Shown here piece after piece: positions 7,653-17,900 of a stretch of DNA of 64,000 nucleotides (positions are counted from its first letter, which is position 1; each line of letters starts with the position of its first letter). A program made the position numbers and the translations under genes. Under the pieces are notes generated by a model, which searched no databases, was not told the origin of the DNA, and saw only the letters and a program-made list of their open reading frames with translations. This DNA is from an uncultured Prevotellaceae bacterium (GTDB lineage: Bacteria; Bacteroidota; Bacteroidia; Bacteroidales; Bacteroidaceae), in the NCBI GenBank assembly GCA_945865175.1, contig CAMBDA010000004.1:52370-116369 (forward strand), read 5' to 3'.

Positions 7653-10600
7653 ATGACACGATATTGCAGACATATAATCATCCTACTGACAGCCGCATTG
7701 GCCGGCTCCCTGCAGGCACACGCCCAGATAAGCATTGGCGGCGATGTGTTCGGCGGGGGCGAGAACGGTGATGTGGGCGATGAAGGCTCAGCCACAGCAT
7801 CCACGGCTGCCACCCATGTGAGCGTGTATTCGGAAACCGTCAACATTGTGTATGGCGGGGGCAAGAACGGAAAGGTGTATGGCGACACCCATGTCACGCT
7901 GGGGCGCAAGGATGCCACGGGCTACTGGGACGGCCGCCCGGCCATTCTGCGCAGTGTGTATGGCGGTGGTTACCGGGGTGCAGTGTGGGGCACCACCCAT
8001 CTGACCATGCAGGAGGGCCGCATAGGTTTCTATTACGACCTGAAGACAGGGGATTTCAAGTATAACATGAATGTGCCAGGCAACACCCACAACCTGCTCA
8101 AGGAGAGCGGAAACCTGTATGGCGGCGGCTATGGCGAGGGAGCCAGTGTGGACGGCACCCTGGTGAAGCTCTACGGCGGCATTGTGCGCAACAGCGTGTA
8201 TGGAGGCGGCGAGATTGCTGCCGTGGGCAGGCTGAAGGACAATTATAGCACCAAGGTGGAGAATGTAACCCCCGAAAAAATTGAGAAGGCAGGCCATACG
8301 CTGGTGCAGATGTATGGCGGAAAGGTGGAGAACGATGTGTTTGGCGGCGGACGCGGCTATGCCATCGATGCCTATGGCAACACCCAGTCGGGCGAGGTGG
8401 GCTATGCCGACGGTTACACCTTCGGCCAGACCGAGGTGAACATCTTCCGCGGCACCATCGGCACGGATGCCAGCGTGGTGGAAGGCCATGGCAATGTGTT
8501 CGGCGGCGGCAACATCGGTTATGTGTATTCGGGAACGGGCCGCAAGAGCAATGCAGACGGGTATTACTATGGTGCGGACAGCAAGTTGACCGAGGACTGC
8601 AAGGTGCTGGTGTCGCCCTATTGCATGGCCACTGAGGATGTGACGGTGAACAGTACAGCTTACAAACAGGGCGACTATGTGCCTGCAGAGAAACTCAACC
8701 AACTCGCGAACAGTGATTCCCAGTGGGGCAGTCTGGACAATCTGGGCATCACCATCCGCAATGCCGTGTTTGCAGGCGGTAATGTGTCGTCGGGTTCCGA
8801 CAAGGTGTATGCCAATGCCAAGACGGTGTTCGGCAATGCCACGGCCACTGTGAGCGACCTTTTCGACAAGGACTTCATCACGCTGGGAGAAGACGAGATA
8901 GGCGGACTCTATGGCGACGGCAACCTCACCTTTGTGGACGGCTACCGCGAGCTGAACATCACCAACTATGGCACCGACTTCTACAACCTGAACAGCCAGC
9001 TGACTCACGAGGAATATCTGCAGCTCAACGACCGCGAGCGTGCCTACTTTGAACTGCAATACCTGGTCAAGAGTGCCCATACCTATAATTATTACAGATG
9101 TACCCAGCCCTACACCTCGGGCGAGGTCACGTATAAGTACAACCAGAAGATAAGCGAGGCGGATTACGAGCTGCTTTCTGCTGACGACAAGACGCACTGG
9201 ACATCCGGCTCCACCGCATACGCCGAAGGGGACAAGGTAAACCAGGACGAATATAACCTGATGGATGCGGGGGAGCAGGCCAACTGGGAGCTCTTTGGCT
9301 TCTGCACCCTCTATGCAGGCCGCATGATGAACACCATCCAGCGTGCCGACTTCTGCGGCCTCTTTGGCAGCCGCGTTGTGCTGAAGGGCGCACAGGACCG
9401 TGTGACCAATGTGGCCGACCAGACCAAATACACCATCAACCGAGTGGGCGAGGTGTCGCTCAACCGGAACACCAAGGACGGCAATGTGCAGAGCAACAAC
9501 ACCTCTGATAATGCGCGTGGCAACTATTTCGGCATCTACAATGTGGTGAACTACCTGGGCGGACTCACTTCCGATGTGGACATCCAGAGCAAGCGCACTA
9601 CGGGCAATCTGGAAGGAGCCTATAAGCCTTCAGAGGAAGGTGAAACCTATCTGAAATGGAAAACCGATAACATGGGCAACCGCAAGCGCAACAACGGTTC
9701 CAGCGCCAACCAGGTGGCCCTGGCCTCGGGTGTGTGGCTGGAGCTTGTGAAGGAGCCTGCTGCGGCCACATCGTCTGCCGAGAAGGACTATGGCTACATC
9801 ACGGGCGTGGTGGAGCTGGACCTTATCAATGTGTCGCCCGATGAGGGTGGTGGCTATGTGTATGCCAAGAATGAGCATGGGGCACAAAGTGCTTCGGGCG
9901 TTTCCCAAACCACATTGACGGCAGCCAATAACGGTGCCGTGTCGAACAAACAGTATACCTATGATGCGAATCAGGGCAAGGTGGAGACCTCGGGCAATTT
10001 TGTCCACAGCACCAAGCGCATTGTGGACGACTGCTATCCCAACCACGGCAATGTCAACGAAAAAGCCCACTACTGGTATATCCGCGGTGAATACTATGTA
10101 TACGACCAATACATTTCGGCCTATACGGGCTCGGCACAGAGCTATGCCCGCGAGGTGAACATCCCCCTCACCATCACGGCCGAGGCACAGGGCAAACTGG
10201 ACATGCAGAACGCATGGCCCAACAAGTATGCCTACTGGACGGGCGAGATACCAGCCGAGTATCAGAGCAAGACCGACTCCACGGCCATCCTTGTGAATGG
10301 CGTTACCTATCACAAGAATGACCCCATCACCTATTGGGACTGGCAGCGACTGGCTACATCGGCTGAGAAGGACTTCTTCACGGACCTGACCTTTGTATGC
10401 GCCAATAATTTCAATGCAATTACGGCGGGCACCATCCTGCTGCAAAACCAGTTGCCAACGAATGAAAGTAACGAGCTTCTTGAATGGGTGAAGAAGGATG
10501 ATCCTTCTGCCCTGATTACGGATGCCAACTATCAGAAATTACCGGATGATAAGAAGGACCTGTATGGCCGCACCTACAACCGCACCAATGCCATTTCTTC

Positions 10601-13600
10601 GGCCAACGGCTTTGCCCTGACGCTGGCTTGGGACAATCCCGAGAAATGGAAGGGCTCTTCACCGAAGTACAAGTGTAACACATCGGGCGTATATGGACAG
10701 CTGGCCTATAATGTGGGCGATGTGGTGAACCATGATGTATATAAGTTGCAGGGTGCTCTGGCTGGTAATACTCCTACGAAAGGTCAGGCAACATTTGAAC
10801 AATCCTACGTGGCCAAGGAAACCTGTAAGTTCACGGACAATGGCACGGAGTATAGCTATGTGAAGGGCGCCTGCATCAGCCAGTCTTTATATAATTCATT
10901 TGATGCCACGAACAAGGCGCATTTTGAGCAGGCCTACGTCTGCACGCAGACCTTCCAGATAGGCGAGTCCGCTGTCTATCTGGTGAATGATGTGCTGACG
11001 GATTCGGAGTATAAAGCTATAGATGAGGCTTATCGGTCGAATTTCTCCACAGCCTATATCTGCCAGACCGCAGGAAAGTGGGGCGGTGAGTATTATGAAG
11101 CTGGAAATGATTATGATGCGCTGAAATACTGCAACCTGTCTGCCGATGAACGCAGTAAGTTCACGTTTACGGAAACTGTGCTGGATTTGCTGTACAAGGA
11201 TTTTGTGCCGCAGGAAAATTCGGAGGCTGAGGCTAAAGGTGATGCTGCATATGCACGTTACGGCACGTTTGCCGACAGGACTTCTATCAACTATACCGCC
11301 AAGTATATGGGCGAACAGAAGGTGACCCTGACAAACACAGTTGATGTAACGAGAGGAGGACAGCCTCTCTCTACAAATGAGCTCCACCAGAATGATGTCC
11401 TCACAAACGATGTCTTCGAGTCCCTGGTCAATGAGAAGAAGCATTTTGCCGCCATTGTCACCACCAAAGATGATAATTCTGACAAGGTGTTCTATGTGAT
11501 GAAGACACAGCTGCAGATTGGTGACATTCTCTATGCTCCGGGTAATATCATTTCGGAGGAGAAGTATCACGCTCTTTCTACCGAACAGCAGCAGCATGTG
11601 GCTGTGATAAAGCGGTCGGAGTTGGAACAATATGCTTCGCTGCCTTCAGAAGGGAATGAGGCCTCGGTTACATATTATTATTGTAAGGAGGATGTGGGCA
11701 CTCACACGGCAGGAGAGATTATCAGTGCTACAGACTACAATGCACTCACGAACGAGCAGGCCAACTTTGAAATCCAAGGCAAGATGCCCACGGCCACCAG
11801 CACCTTCTTTGTGGTACGCGATGTGGACATCAACGACCTGCAGCAGGACAAGGTGATTACGGCTGAGTATGTTTACTCCTACATCGAGTCCGACGAGTCG
11901 GGTGCCAGCTACGATGAGATACGCGAGCGCCACGTCATCAACATCCACATACACTTTGAGAGTGGTGTGCCCTCCATCGGTCAGCTGCTGGAGCCTTCGG
12001 CTGTGTTGCCCGGTGCCCGTGTGGGCCTCAACCAGCCGCTTGTCACCAAGGGAGCCTACGAAATCCTGGGTGGCGGATGGGAAATCTATGAAAACCAGAA
12101 CGATGCCTCCACCCACAAGAACGGCTTGCCCTACATCAACAACAACACACCGATGTACCTCTATCAGGACCAGTACTATGTGGCCTACTACGCCAAGAGC
12201 TACCTGGGCAAGACCTTCTCCAACCCTGTGCCCATCACCGTGGCCAACTACCACCGCATGGAAGACGTGATGACCAGCACGGTGGACGACGACCAGACCA
12301 ACCATTATATGTATCTGGATGAGGCCATCAAGATAGGCAAGCAGCCCAAGGTTTATCTGGACAACCATGCCTGCAAGGACGCAGGCAAGAGTGAACTGGA
12401 CTATCTGGCGGATTTCTATACGGCTTCGCTCCAACTGGAGAACGCCAAGGCATGCCGGAAGATTGACTTTATCCTGCAGAGCGATTTGGAGAGCAAGGCC
12501 GGCAGTTGGGCATCCATTGCCAGCACTGGCCCATGCTTCCAGGGCAATGTGCATGGCAACGGCAATGCCGTGACGGGGCTCACGGCTCCGCTCTTTGGCA
12601 GCCTGTGTGGCGATGTATACAATCTGGGTGTATCGGGAACCTACAGTGGACCGCTGTTGGCAACCAGTGGCGACGGCACGGCCACCAATTGCTGGGAAAT
12701 CAATGAGGGCAATACTACTACGCCGTTGATGGGCTCGGGCGCACTCACCAACTGCTACTACCAGAGCGAAACGGCCACCACAGCTGCCGCCAACAGCGCC
12801 ATGCCCAAGACCAAGGCCCAGTTCCTGGATGGCGAGGTGGCCTACAGGCTGAACAGCTTCTATCTGAATGCCCGCGGAAAGGCAGAAGCCAACCGCTATA
12901 CGGAAGGCGGCTATGTGGAGACGTACTTTAAGAACGGTGACTTCATCTATGCCGGAGGAACCATCCCCATGCAGGCCGACATTCGTTTGCAGCCGGATGG
13001 TGGCTACAAGCCCGTCTACCCCGATGACTATATCTTCTTCGGACAGACGCTGTCCTACGACAAGATACAGAACCACAAGCAGGATGCCCACCCAACGGCC
13101 ATACTGCGCGATGCCGACAACTACAACCTGCTCTGGGCAGGCAACGGTATTGTGAACAGCAACCGCGTGTACCGCGCTCCTGGCTATTACATGAGCAAGG
13201 CACAGGACGAGGCCTATTTCAACAAGCATGCCGTGTTCGTGGGCAGCTATGACGGCACCACATTGCCCTACAGCCGCCTCACGGCCATTGGCTTTGCCTT
13301 CAATGACGTGACGGACACAGAAAACAGCGGCCAGCCTGTGCTCGACTACGAGGGACTCGACAGCTACCAGACCGACGGCCTGACGCAGAACCTCCTCGTG
13401 TATGCCGACAAGGTGAACGATGCGGCCTCCTATGCGCTGCTCAGCAATGCCCTGCCGGAGCCCGACTTCGCCTTTGGCACATACAACAAGGTGGCACGTG
13501 CCGACGGAAGCAAGGTGAAGGGCCATCTGGTGGCCAAGGAGGCAGGCAATTATGTGACCGACCGCCACCATCTGCTCATCGACCGCCAGAACTTCAACTG

Positions 13601-14603
13601 TCCTGTGGCATACACGATGGGAACCGACAAGCGCATGTGGCACCAGCGTGACCCCGAACGCTATGGCAACGGTGTTGCGGGCTGGGAAACGGTGTGTCTG
13701 CCCTTCACGGCCGATGTGGTGACCACCCATCAGAAGGGCGAAATCACCCATTTCTACACGGACAGCAAGATTGGCCATGAGTATTGGCTGCGCCAGCCTT
13801 CGGGCTCATCCTCAATATCGGGCACCAATCAGGTGACCATCCCCTTCGCAGCTCCTGCCCAGGGCACGCAGGCGAAGACGGTGGACAACACCTTCCTCTA
13901 TGACTATTACTATAGCCAGAACGGCCGTGATGATGCAAATGCCGACGACTATCAGACCTACTACAGCGCATCGCGCAACTACGCCGACTATCCACGTCTG
14001 GCCAACGGCACGCCCTACATCATTGCCTATCCCGATGCCTCGTTCTATGAGTTCGACCTCTCGGGCAACTTCGAGCCCCAGAATACGGCTTCGCCCGCTC
14101 CAGCCAAGCTGGACAAGCAGACCCTTTCGTTCGTGTCTGCTCCGGGTGAAGAGATTAAGGTTTCGGATGATGAACTGAGCGCAGGCACACCGGTGGGCGG
14201 TTACACCTTCCGCGGCACCTACCTCGCGCAGGAGCTCGGCAATGGCTATGAGATGCAGTCCGGCGGCAGTTACTTCCAGAGGAAAGCTTCGGGCACCATC
14301 CCCTTCCGTGCCCACTTCACGGGCACAAGCAGCAATGCCCCGGCCATCACGCGTCTGCTCATAGGCAGCGAGGGCGAACAGCAGGAGATAAACGACTGGA
14401 TGGGTCGTCTGCATATCTACACCGAAGGTCAGCGGACCCTCGTCATAGAGAGTGGCCTGGATTACCCCGTCACCCTCCACCTCCACAATGTCGCCGGCCA
14501 GGCCATCAAGACCATCCCCGTCCCCGCCCAGAGCCGACAGACCGTGAAGGTTCCCCTCAGCGGCATCTACATCATCAACCATCAGAAGATTGTGGTGAAG
14601 TAG
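7653..14603 (+). CDS. Giant secreted repeat protein with T9SS-like C-terminal signal
   Basis: A 2316-aa protein with a signal peptide (residues 1-24, ...QAHA|Q). Residues 25-430 carry VYGGG/VFGGG motifs every 30-60 residues (VFGGGENG, VYGGGKNG, VYGGGEIA, VFGGGRGY). A second, unnamed repeat type with a Y..L...E...F core and a flanking YVC/YIC appears near residues 470-555 and 885-1375. A GLUG-like stretch (APLFGSLCGDVYNLGVSG) lies near 1645. The last ~65 residues (VTLHLHNVAGQAIK...SGIYIINHQKIVVK) look like a Por-type C-terminal sorting domain, so export by type IX secretion and surface attachment is likely. It follows the fimbrillin array directly. Repeats suggest a beta-solenoid; adhesin function is inference. 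Confidence 0.8.
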   Translation: MTRYCRHIIILLTAALAGSLQAHAQISIGGDVFGGGENGDVGDEGSATASTAATHVSVYSETVNIVYGGGKNGKVYGDTHVTLGRKDATGYWDGRPAILRSVYGGGYRGAVWGTTHLTMQEGRIGFYYDLKTGDFKYNMNVPGNTHNLLKESGNLYGGGYGEGASVDGTLVKLYGGIVRNSVYGGGEIAAVGRLKDNYSTKVENVTPEKIEKAGHTLVQMYGGKVENDVFGGGRGYAIDAYGNTQSGEVGYADGYTFGQTEVNIFRGTIGTDASVVEGHGNVFGGGNIGYVYSGTGRKSNADGYYYGADSKLTEDCKVLVSPYCMATEDVTVNSTAYKQGDYVPAEKLNQLANSDSQWGSLDNLGITIRNAVFAGGNVSSGSDKVYANAKTVFGNATATVSDLFDKDFITLGEDEIGGLYGDGNLTFVDGYRELNITNYGTDFYNLNSQLTHEEYLQLNDRERAYFELQYLVKSAHTYNYYRCTQPYTSGEVTYKYNQKISEADYELLSADDKTHWTSGSTAYAEGDKVNQDEYNLMDAGEQANWELFGFCTLYAGRMMNTIQRADFCGLFGSRVVLKGAQDRVTNVADQTKYTINRVGEVSLNRNTKDGNVQSNNTSDNARGNYFGIYNVVNYLGGLTSDVDIQSKRTTGNLEGAYKPSEEGETYLKWKTDNMGNRKRNNGSSANQVALASGVWLELVKEPAAATSSAEKDYGYITGVVELDLINVSPDEGGGYVYAKNEHGAQSASGVSQTTLTAANNGAVSNKQYTYDANQGKVETSGNFVHSTKRIVDDCYPNHGNVNEKAHYWYIRGEYYVYDQYISAYTGSAQSYAREVNIPLTITAEAQGKLDMQNAWPNKYAYWTGEIPAEYQSKTDSTAILVNGVTYHKNDPITYWDWQRLATSAEKDFFTDLTFVCANNFNAITAGTILLQNQLPTNESNELLEWVKKDDPSALITDANYQKLPDDKKDLYGRTYNRTNAISSANGFALTLAWDNPEKWKGSSPKYKCNTSGVYGQLAYNVGDVVNHDVYKLQGALAGNTPTKGQATFEQSYVAKETCKFTDNGTEYSYVKGACISQSLYNSFDATNKAHFEQAYVCTQTFQIGESAVYLVNDVLTDSEYKAIDEAYRSNFSTAYICQTAGKWGGEYYEAGNDYDALKYCNLSADERSKFTFTETVLDLLYKDFVPQENSEAEAKGDAAYARYGTFADRTSINYTAKYMGEQKVTLTNTVDVTRGGQPLSTNELHQNDVLTNDVFESLVNEKKHFAAIVTTKDDNSDKVFYVMKTQLQIGDILYAPGNIISEEKYHALSTEQQQHVAVIKRSELEQYASLPSEGNEASVTYYYCKEDVGTHTAGEIISATDYNALTNEQANFEIQGKMPTATSTFFVVRDVDINDLQQDKVITAEYVYSYIESDESGASYDEIRERHVINIHIHFESGVPSIGQLLEPSAVLPGARVGLNQPLVTKGAYEILGGGWEIYENQNDASTHKNGLPYINNNTPMYLYQDQYYVAYYAKSYLGKTFSNPVPITVANYHRMEDVMTSTVDDDQTNHYMYLDEAIKIGKQPKVYLDNHACKDAGKSELDYLADFYTASLQLENAKACRKIDFILQSDLESKAGSWASIASTGPCFQGNVHGNGNAVTGLTAPLFGSLCGDVYNLGVSGTYSGPLLATSGDGTATNCWEINEGNTTTPLMGSGALTNCYYQSETATTAAANSAMPKTKAQFLDGEVAYRLNSFYLNARGKAEANRYTEGGYVETYFKNGDFIYAGGTIPMQADIRLQPDGGYKPVYPDDYIFFGQTLSYDKIQNHKQDAHPTAILRDADNYNLLWAGNGIVNSNRVYRAPGYYMSKAQDEAYFNKHAVFVGSYDGTTLPYSRLTAIGFAFNDVTDTENSGQPVLDYEGLDSYQTDGLTQNLLVYADKVNDAASYALLSNALPEPDFAFGTYNKVARADGSKVKGHLVAKEAGNYVTDRHHLLIDRQNFNCPVAYTMGTDKRMWHQRDPERYGNGVAGWETVCLPFTADVVTTHQKGEITHFYTDSKIGHEYWLRQPSGSSSISGTNQVTIPFAAPAQGTQAKTVDNTFLYDYYYSQNGRDDANADDYQTYYSASRNYADYPRLANGTPYIIAYPDASFYEFDLSGNFEPQNTASPAPAKLDKQTLSFVSAPGEEIKVSDDELSAGTPVGGYTFRGTYLAQELGNGYEMQSGGSYFQRKASGTIPFRAHFTGTSSNAPAITRLLIGSEGEQQEINDWMGRLHIYTEGQRTLVIESGLDYPVTLHLHNVAGQAIKTIPVPAQSRQTVKVPLSGIYIINHQKIVVK

Positions 14604-14647
14604 GGGGCAGACCCCCTCAGTCCCCCTGTTTAGGGGGATGAGATTCC

Positions 14648-14754
14648 GCCCTGAAAGGGCAATGAGCCATCAGCCCAGGGCAGAATGGAGCGTAGCGGAA
14701 TGGCACCCTGGGTATCGCGAGAGATAAAAAAAGAACGCCCTACAGGGGCAAAAG
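14648..14754 (+). repeat. Dispersed intergenic repeat, copy 2
   Basis: Same block order as copy 1 at 268-375: GCCCTGAAAGGGC, CAGCCCAGGGCAGAATGGAG, CACCCTGGGTAT, CGCCCTACAGGGGCAAAAG. It is followed 40 bp later by an inverted copy, so the two can pair as a hairpin of roughly 100 bp per arm. Confidence 0.82.
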
Positions 14755-14794
14755 CAAATATAACGAGAGAAGATGACAATAATGATAGAGAAGT

Positions 14795-14893
14795 CTTTTG
14801 CCCCTACAGGGCGACGAATTGGTGGTGGACGGTTTCCCCAGGGTGCCGCTTCGCTCTACCCTGGGCTGGTGGCTTACTGCCCCTTCAGGGCGT
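14795..14893 (-). repeat. Dispersed intergenic repeat, inverted copy 3
   Basis: Read on the minus strand it gives CGCCCTGAAGGGGCAG, CAGCCCAGGGTAGAGCGAAG, CACCCTGGGG and GCCCTGTAGGGGCAAAAG, the same order as copies 1 and 2. The middle spacer differs. Together with copy 2 it forms an imperfect long inverted repeat just before the second giant gene. Confidence 0.78.
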
Positions 14894-14939
14894 TCCCTTT
14901 GTCCCTCGGATTTTGAATATTATGGATAATAGATAATAA

Positions 14940-17900
14940 ATGTTGGAAGATATGATTGGAAAGATAAGTGATAGAATGTGTAGGACAATACTTAGATGGG
15001 CATTTGTCCTCTTCTATATCAGCATAGGAACAATGGCCTATGGCCAGCAGGCTTTTCCGTTAGATGATTTTGATGGGACAAAAGGGTATGTTTGGTTGAA
15101 TGCCCGTAGTAACATTGTGTATAATGAAGCAACCAATGAGATTGCAGAATCAAGCAATGTGGATTTTACAAACAAAAATCATCTGTTTAAGCTTTCTAAG
15201 AAGAATAATAAATATTCTATATACAGTGTGGGAGGACAGGGATATGTTCAATCGGATTTGTCCGTTAGTTCCACTGAAACATGGTGGTCCCTCAGGTCGT
15301 CTAATTCAACTGGCCAGTATCCTTTTGACCGTTTATATGCTGATGGTAGCTATCTGAATATTAATGGAGCTAATCAACTCGAATCGAGTAAATGGCAAGA
15401 TAGTGACGCCGGAAATCAATTTAGTTTCTATTGTATCGAAGATGTGTATTATATCGGGAATAATTATTCTCGGATTCCTAGCGGACAATCTGTTTATATG
15501 GTAGGGAACGATGCATCAGAACTTAAATGGACCGTGACTAGTAGCCCCAATTTAAATAATGCTTTTTATGTAAAATCCAATGATGATGGGACATTCTCTT
15601 TGCAGAACCTTGCAACATTAAACTGGGTGGCTGCTCCTTCAAATAATTTTACTATGTCTTCGTCTAGTGCTGCATCTATTGGCATTACCCAAATAGGTTC
15701 TAATATTGGCCATTGTCATCTAACTTATAGTAGTGGATATGTCCATGCACGTGCCTTGAAGGAATATTGTGGAGGGAGTGAGTATCAAACTCCTCCGTAC
15801 GCTGTGATGAACGCAGGGGAGAGTGGCCTCAATACGCAAAGTGACTGGTATTTCTACATAGAGCGTCCTCTTGTCAGCGTTGACGCTAGTGGAACGGTAA
15901 CGATGAGTTGTAGTAATGGAACGATATTTTATACAACAGATGGAAGTGTCCCTACTTCTTCATCTACCGAATACAATCAATCGTTCACAGTGAATCCTGC
16001 ACAAGGTTATGAGATTTATGCTGTTGTAGGAAAGCGGATTGGTAGCATATGGGTTTATTCTACTCTAACTTATATATCAAAAGCCCCCGATATTGCTTCA
16101 ACACCGACATCCATATCCTCTTTAAGTGAAATCAATGACATTATCGGCAATTATAAACTTACAGCAGATGTTGAGGCTTCTGGGACTGTTTTGGCTGAAT
16201 TTAAGGGTAAGCTGGACGGTGATGGCCATTCTGTTTCGGGATTGAATGCTCCTTTGTTTGCCAAGGTTAATGGCGCAGTTATCTGCAATCTCAATATAGA
16301 AAGATGCAATATCTCTGTAACAGGCAATGCCGGCGCAATTGCTGCAGAGGCAATGGGGGCAAGCAGAATCTATAACTGTGGCGTGCTTTCTGGTAGCGTG
16401 AGAGGGACGGATAAGGTCGGTTCTTTGGTAGGCCTGTTGGATGGTAGCAGTCGTGTCATCAACTGCTTCAGCTATGCCAATGTGACGGGTGGAACAGATG
16501 TGGGTGGAATCGTGGGCTATAACAACTATGCCAGCACAGCGAATGATTTGCGGACGATGGTGATGAACTGCATGTACTATGGAAGCATTACAGGAACTAC
16601 CATCTCTCCTGTTTATGGAGGACTTGACATCAACAATGCAGCATCGAATGGATTGAATAATTATAACTACTATCCTGTTGCTTCTGGCATTGTACCTACG
16701 AATAACAAGTATAACGGTGCACTGCCAGCTGAGGAACGCTTTTTGAAACGTTTTGAGTTCTATCGGGGCATATTGAACTCGAACAAGCGTTTGTTCTCGT
16801 ATTATGTGTTTGGTGACCTTGAGCATACAAGTGAAATGTATAAATGGGTGCTGGATGAAAATTACCGCTATCCTGTTCTCAAAAAGGAGTGGAAGTATTA
16901 TCCTTCTCCCATAAATCCGGATTATGCCCATGCATCTGAGACGGACAATCCATACGAAGGGCGCAAACTGGGTGATTTGAGCGTGACGATTGAAGACAAG
17001 ACTGTGAGTCTTCCCATAACAGACATGGATACATTGCATTATGATTTTACGTATGGTAAGATACAGTTGCCTTACTACAATGATTATTTCGATGACAATT
17101 ATGGAAGCAAGGGTGTGGTGACAGGCTGGAAGGTGGAGGTAACATCTTCTACAGGAACATATAATTCTTTCAGTAATTACAACTATGCGGACAAGGACTG
17201 CATAGACAAAGACAAGGACCGCATTTTTGCTCAAGGAGGATATTACATTGTTCCGAATGGCGTTACAGCCGTCAAGCTGACACCGTATTGGGCAGCGAAT
17301 GTGGCCTATCTGAGCGGAAAATATCTGGACAGGGCTAATTATGGAGATTCGGACTTTACAACTCCAGGCGCTACGCCTACTGGCACTCGCACTGTCTATA
17401 ATGATTTGCAAAGTGCTATCAATGCTTTGCCTAGTACGGGAACAGTATATGACAACGCTATTGTGCTGGTGGGCAATTATGTTTCTAATGTTTCTAACAG
17501 AGAGAGCTGGGCAACGTCAAGTAAAACCCCCTTTACCGTAATGTCTATAGACGAAGACAGGGACAATGAGCCTGATTATTGCTTGTTCCATTACCATCGA
17601 GACAGAGAGGAGGTTAACCCAGTCCGATTCGATTTCCTTTGGCATCCAGGCAAGGGCATGGCATTTAAGCCAACAAAGGAGTCGGTTCCTTATATGTACA
17701 ACCAGGGTATCTTCAAGCCATACGGATGGTTTGAAATTACAGAAACTTGTGTGGCCCGCTATACAGAGTTTGAGTTTGATTATAAAGACCGTACGCAATC
17801 GCCAATAATCTTGAATAACGGTATTTATGATGAATTGGTGTCGGGTATTGATGCTGCAGGTTTGTCAAATAGAACTACTTATATGATTATTGGGGGCCAC

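Larger units (their letters stand above)
14604..14939. other. 336-bp intergenic stretch between giant genes
   Basis: Almost all of this gap is made of two opposed copies of the dispersed repeat (listed separately) around a short AT-rich centre at about 14755-14794. No coding sequence is convincing: the open frame at 14685-14936 simply translates the repeat. No clear TAnnTTTG promoter is visible before the gene at 14940. Confidence 0.7.

Noticed and set aside
14685..14936. Open frame of 83 codons on + between the giant genes
   Set aside because: It is the translation of the dispersed repeat and its inverted copy; no domain or signal, and the same peptide motifs would appear wherever the repeat occurs.
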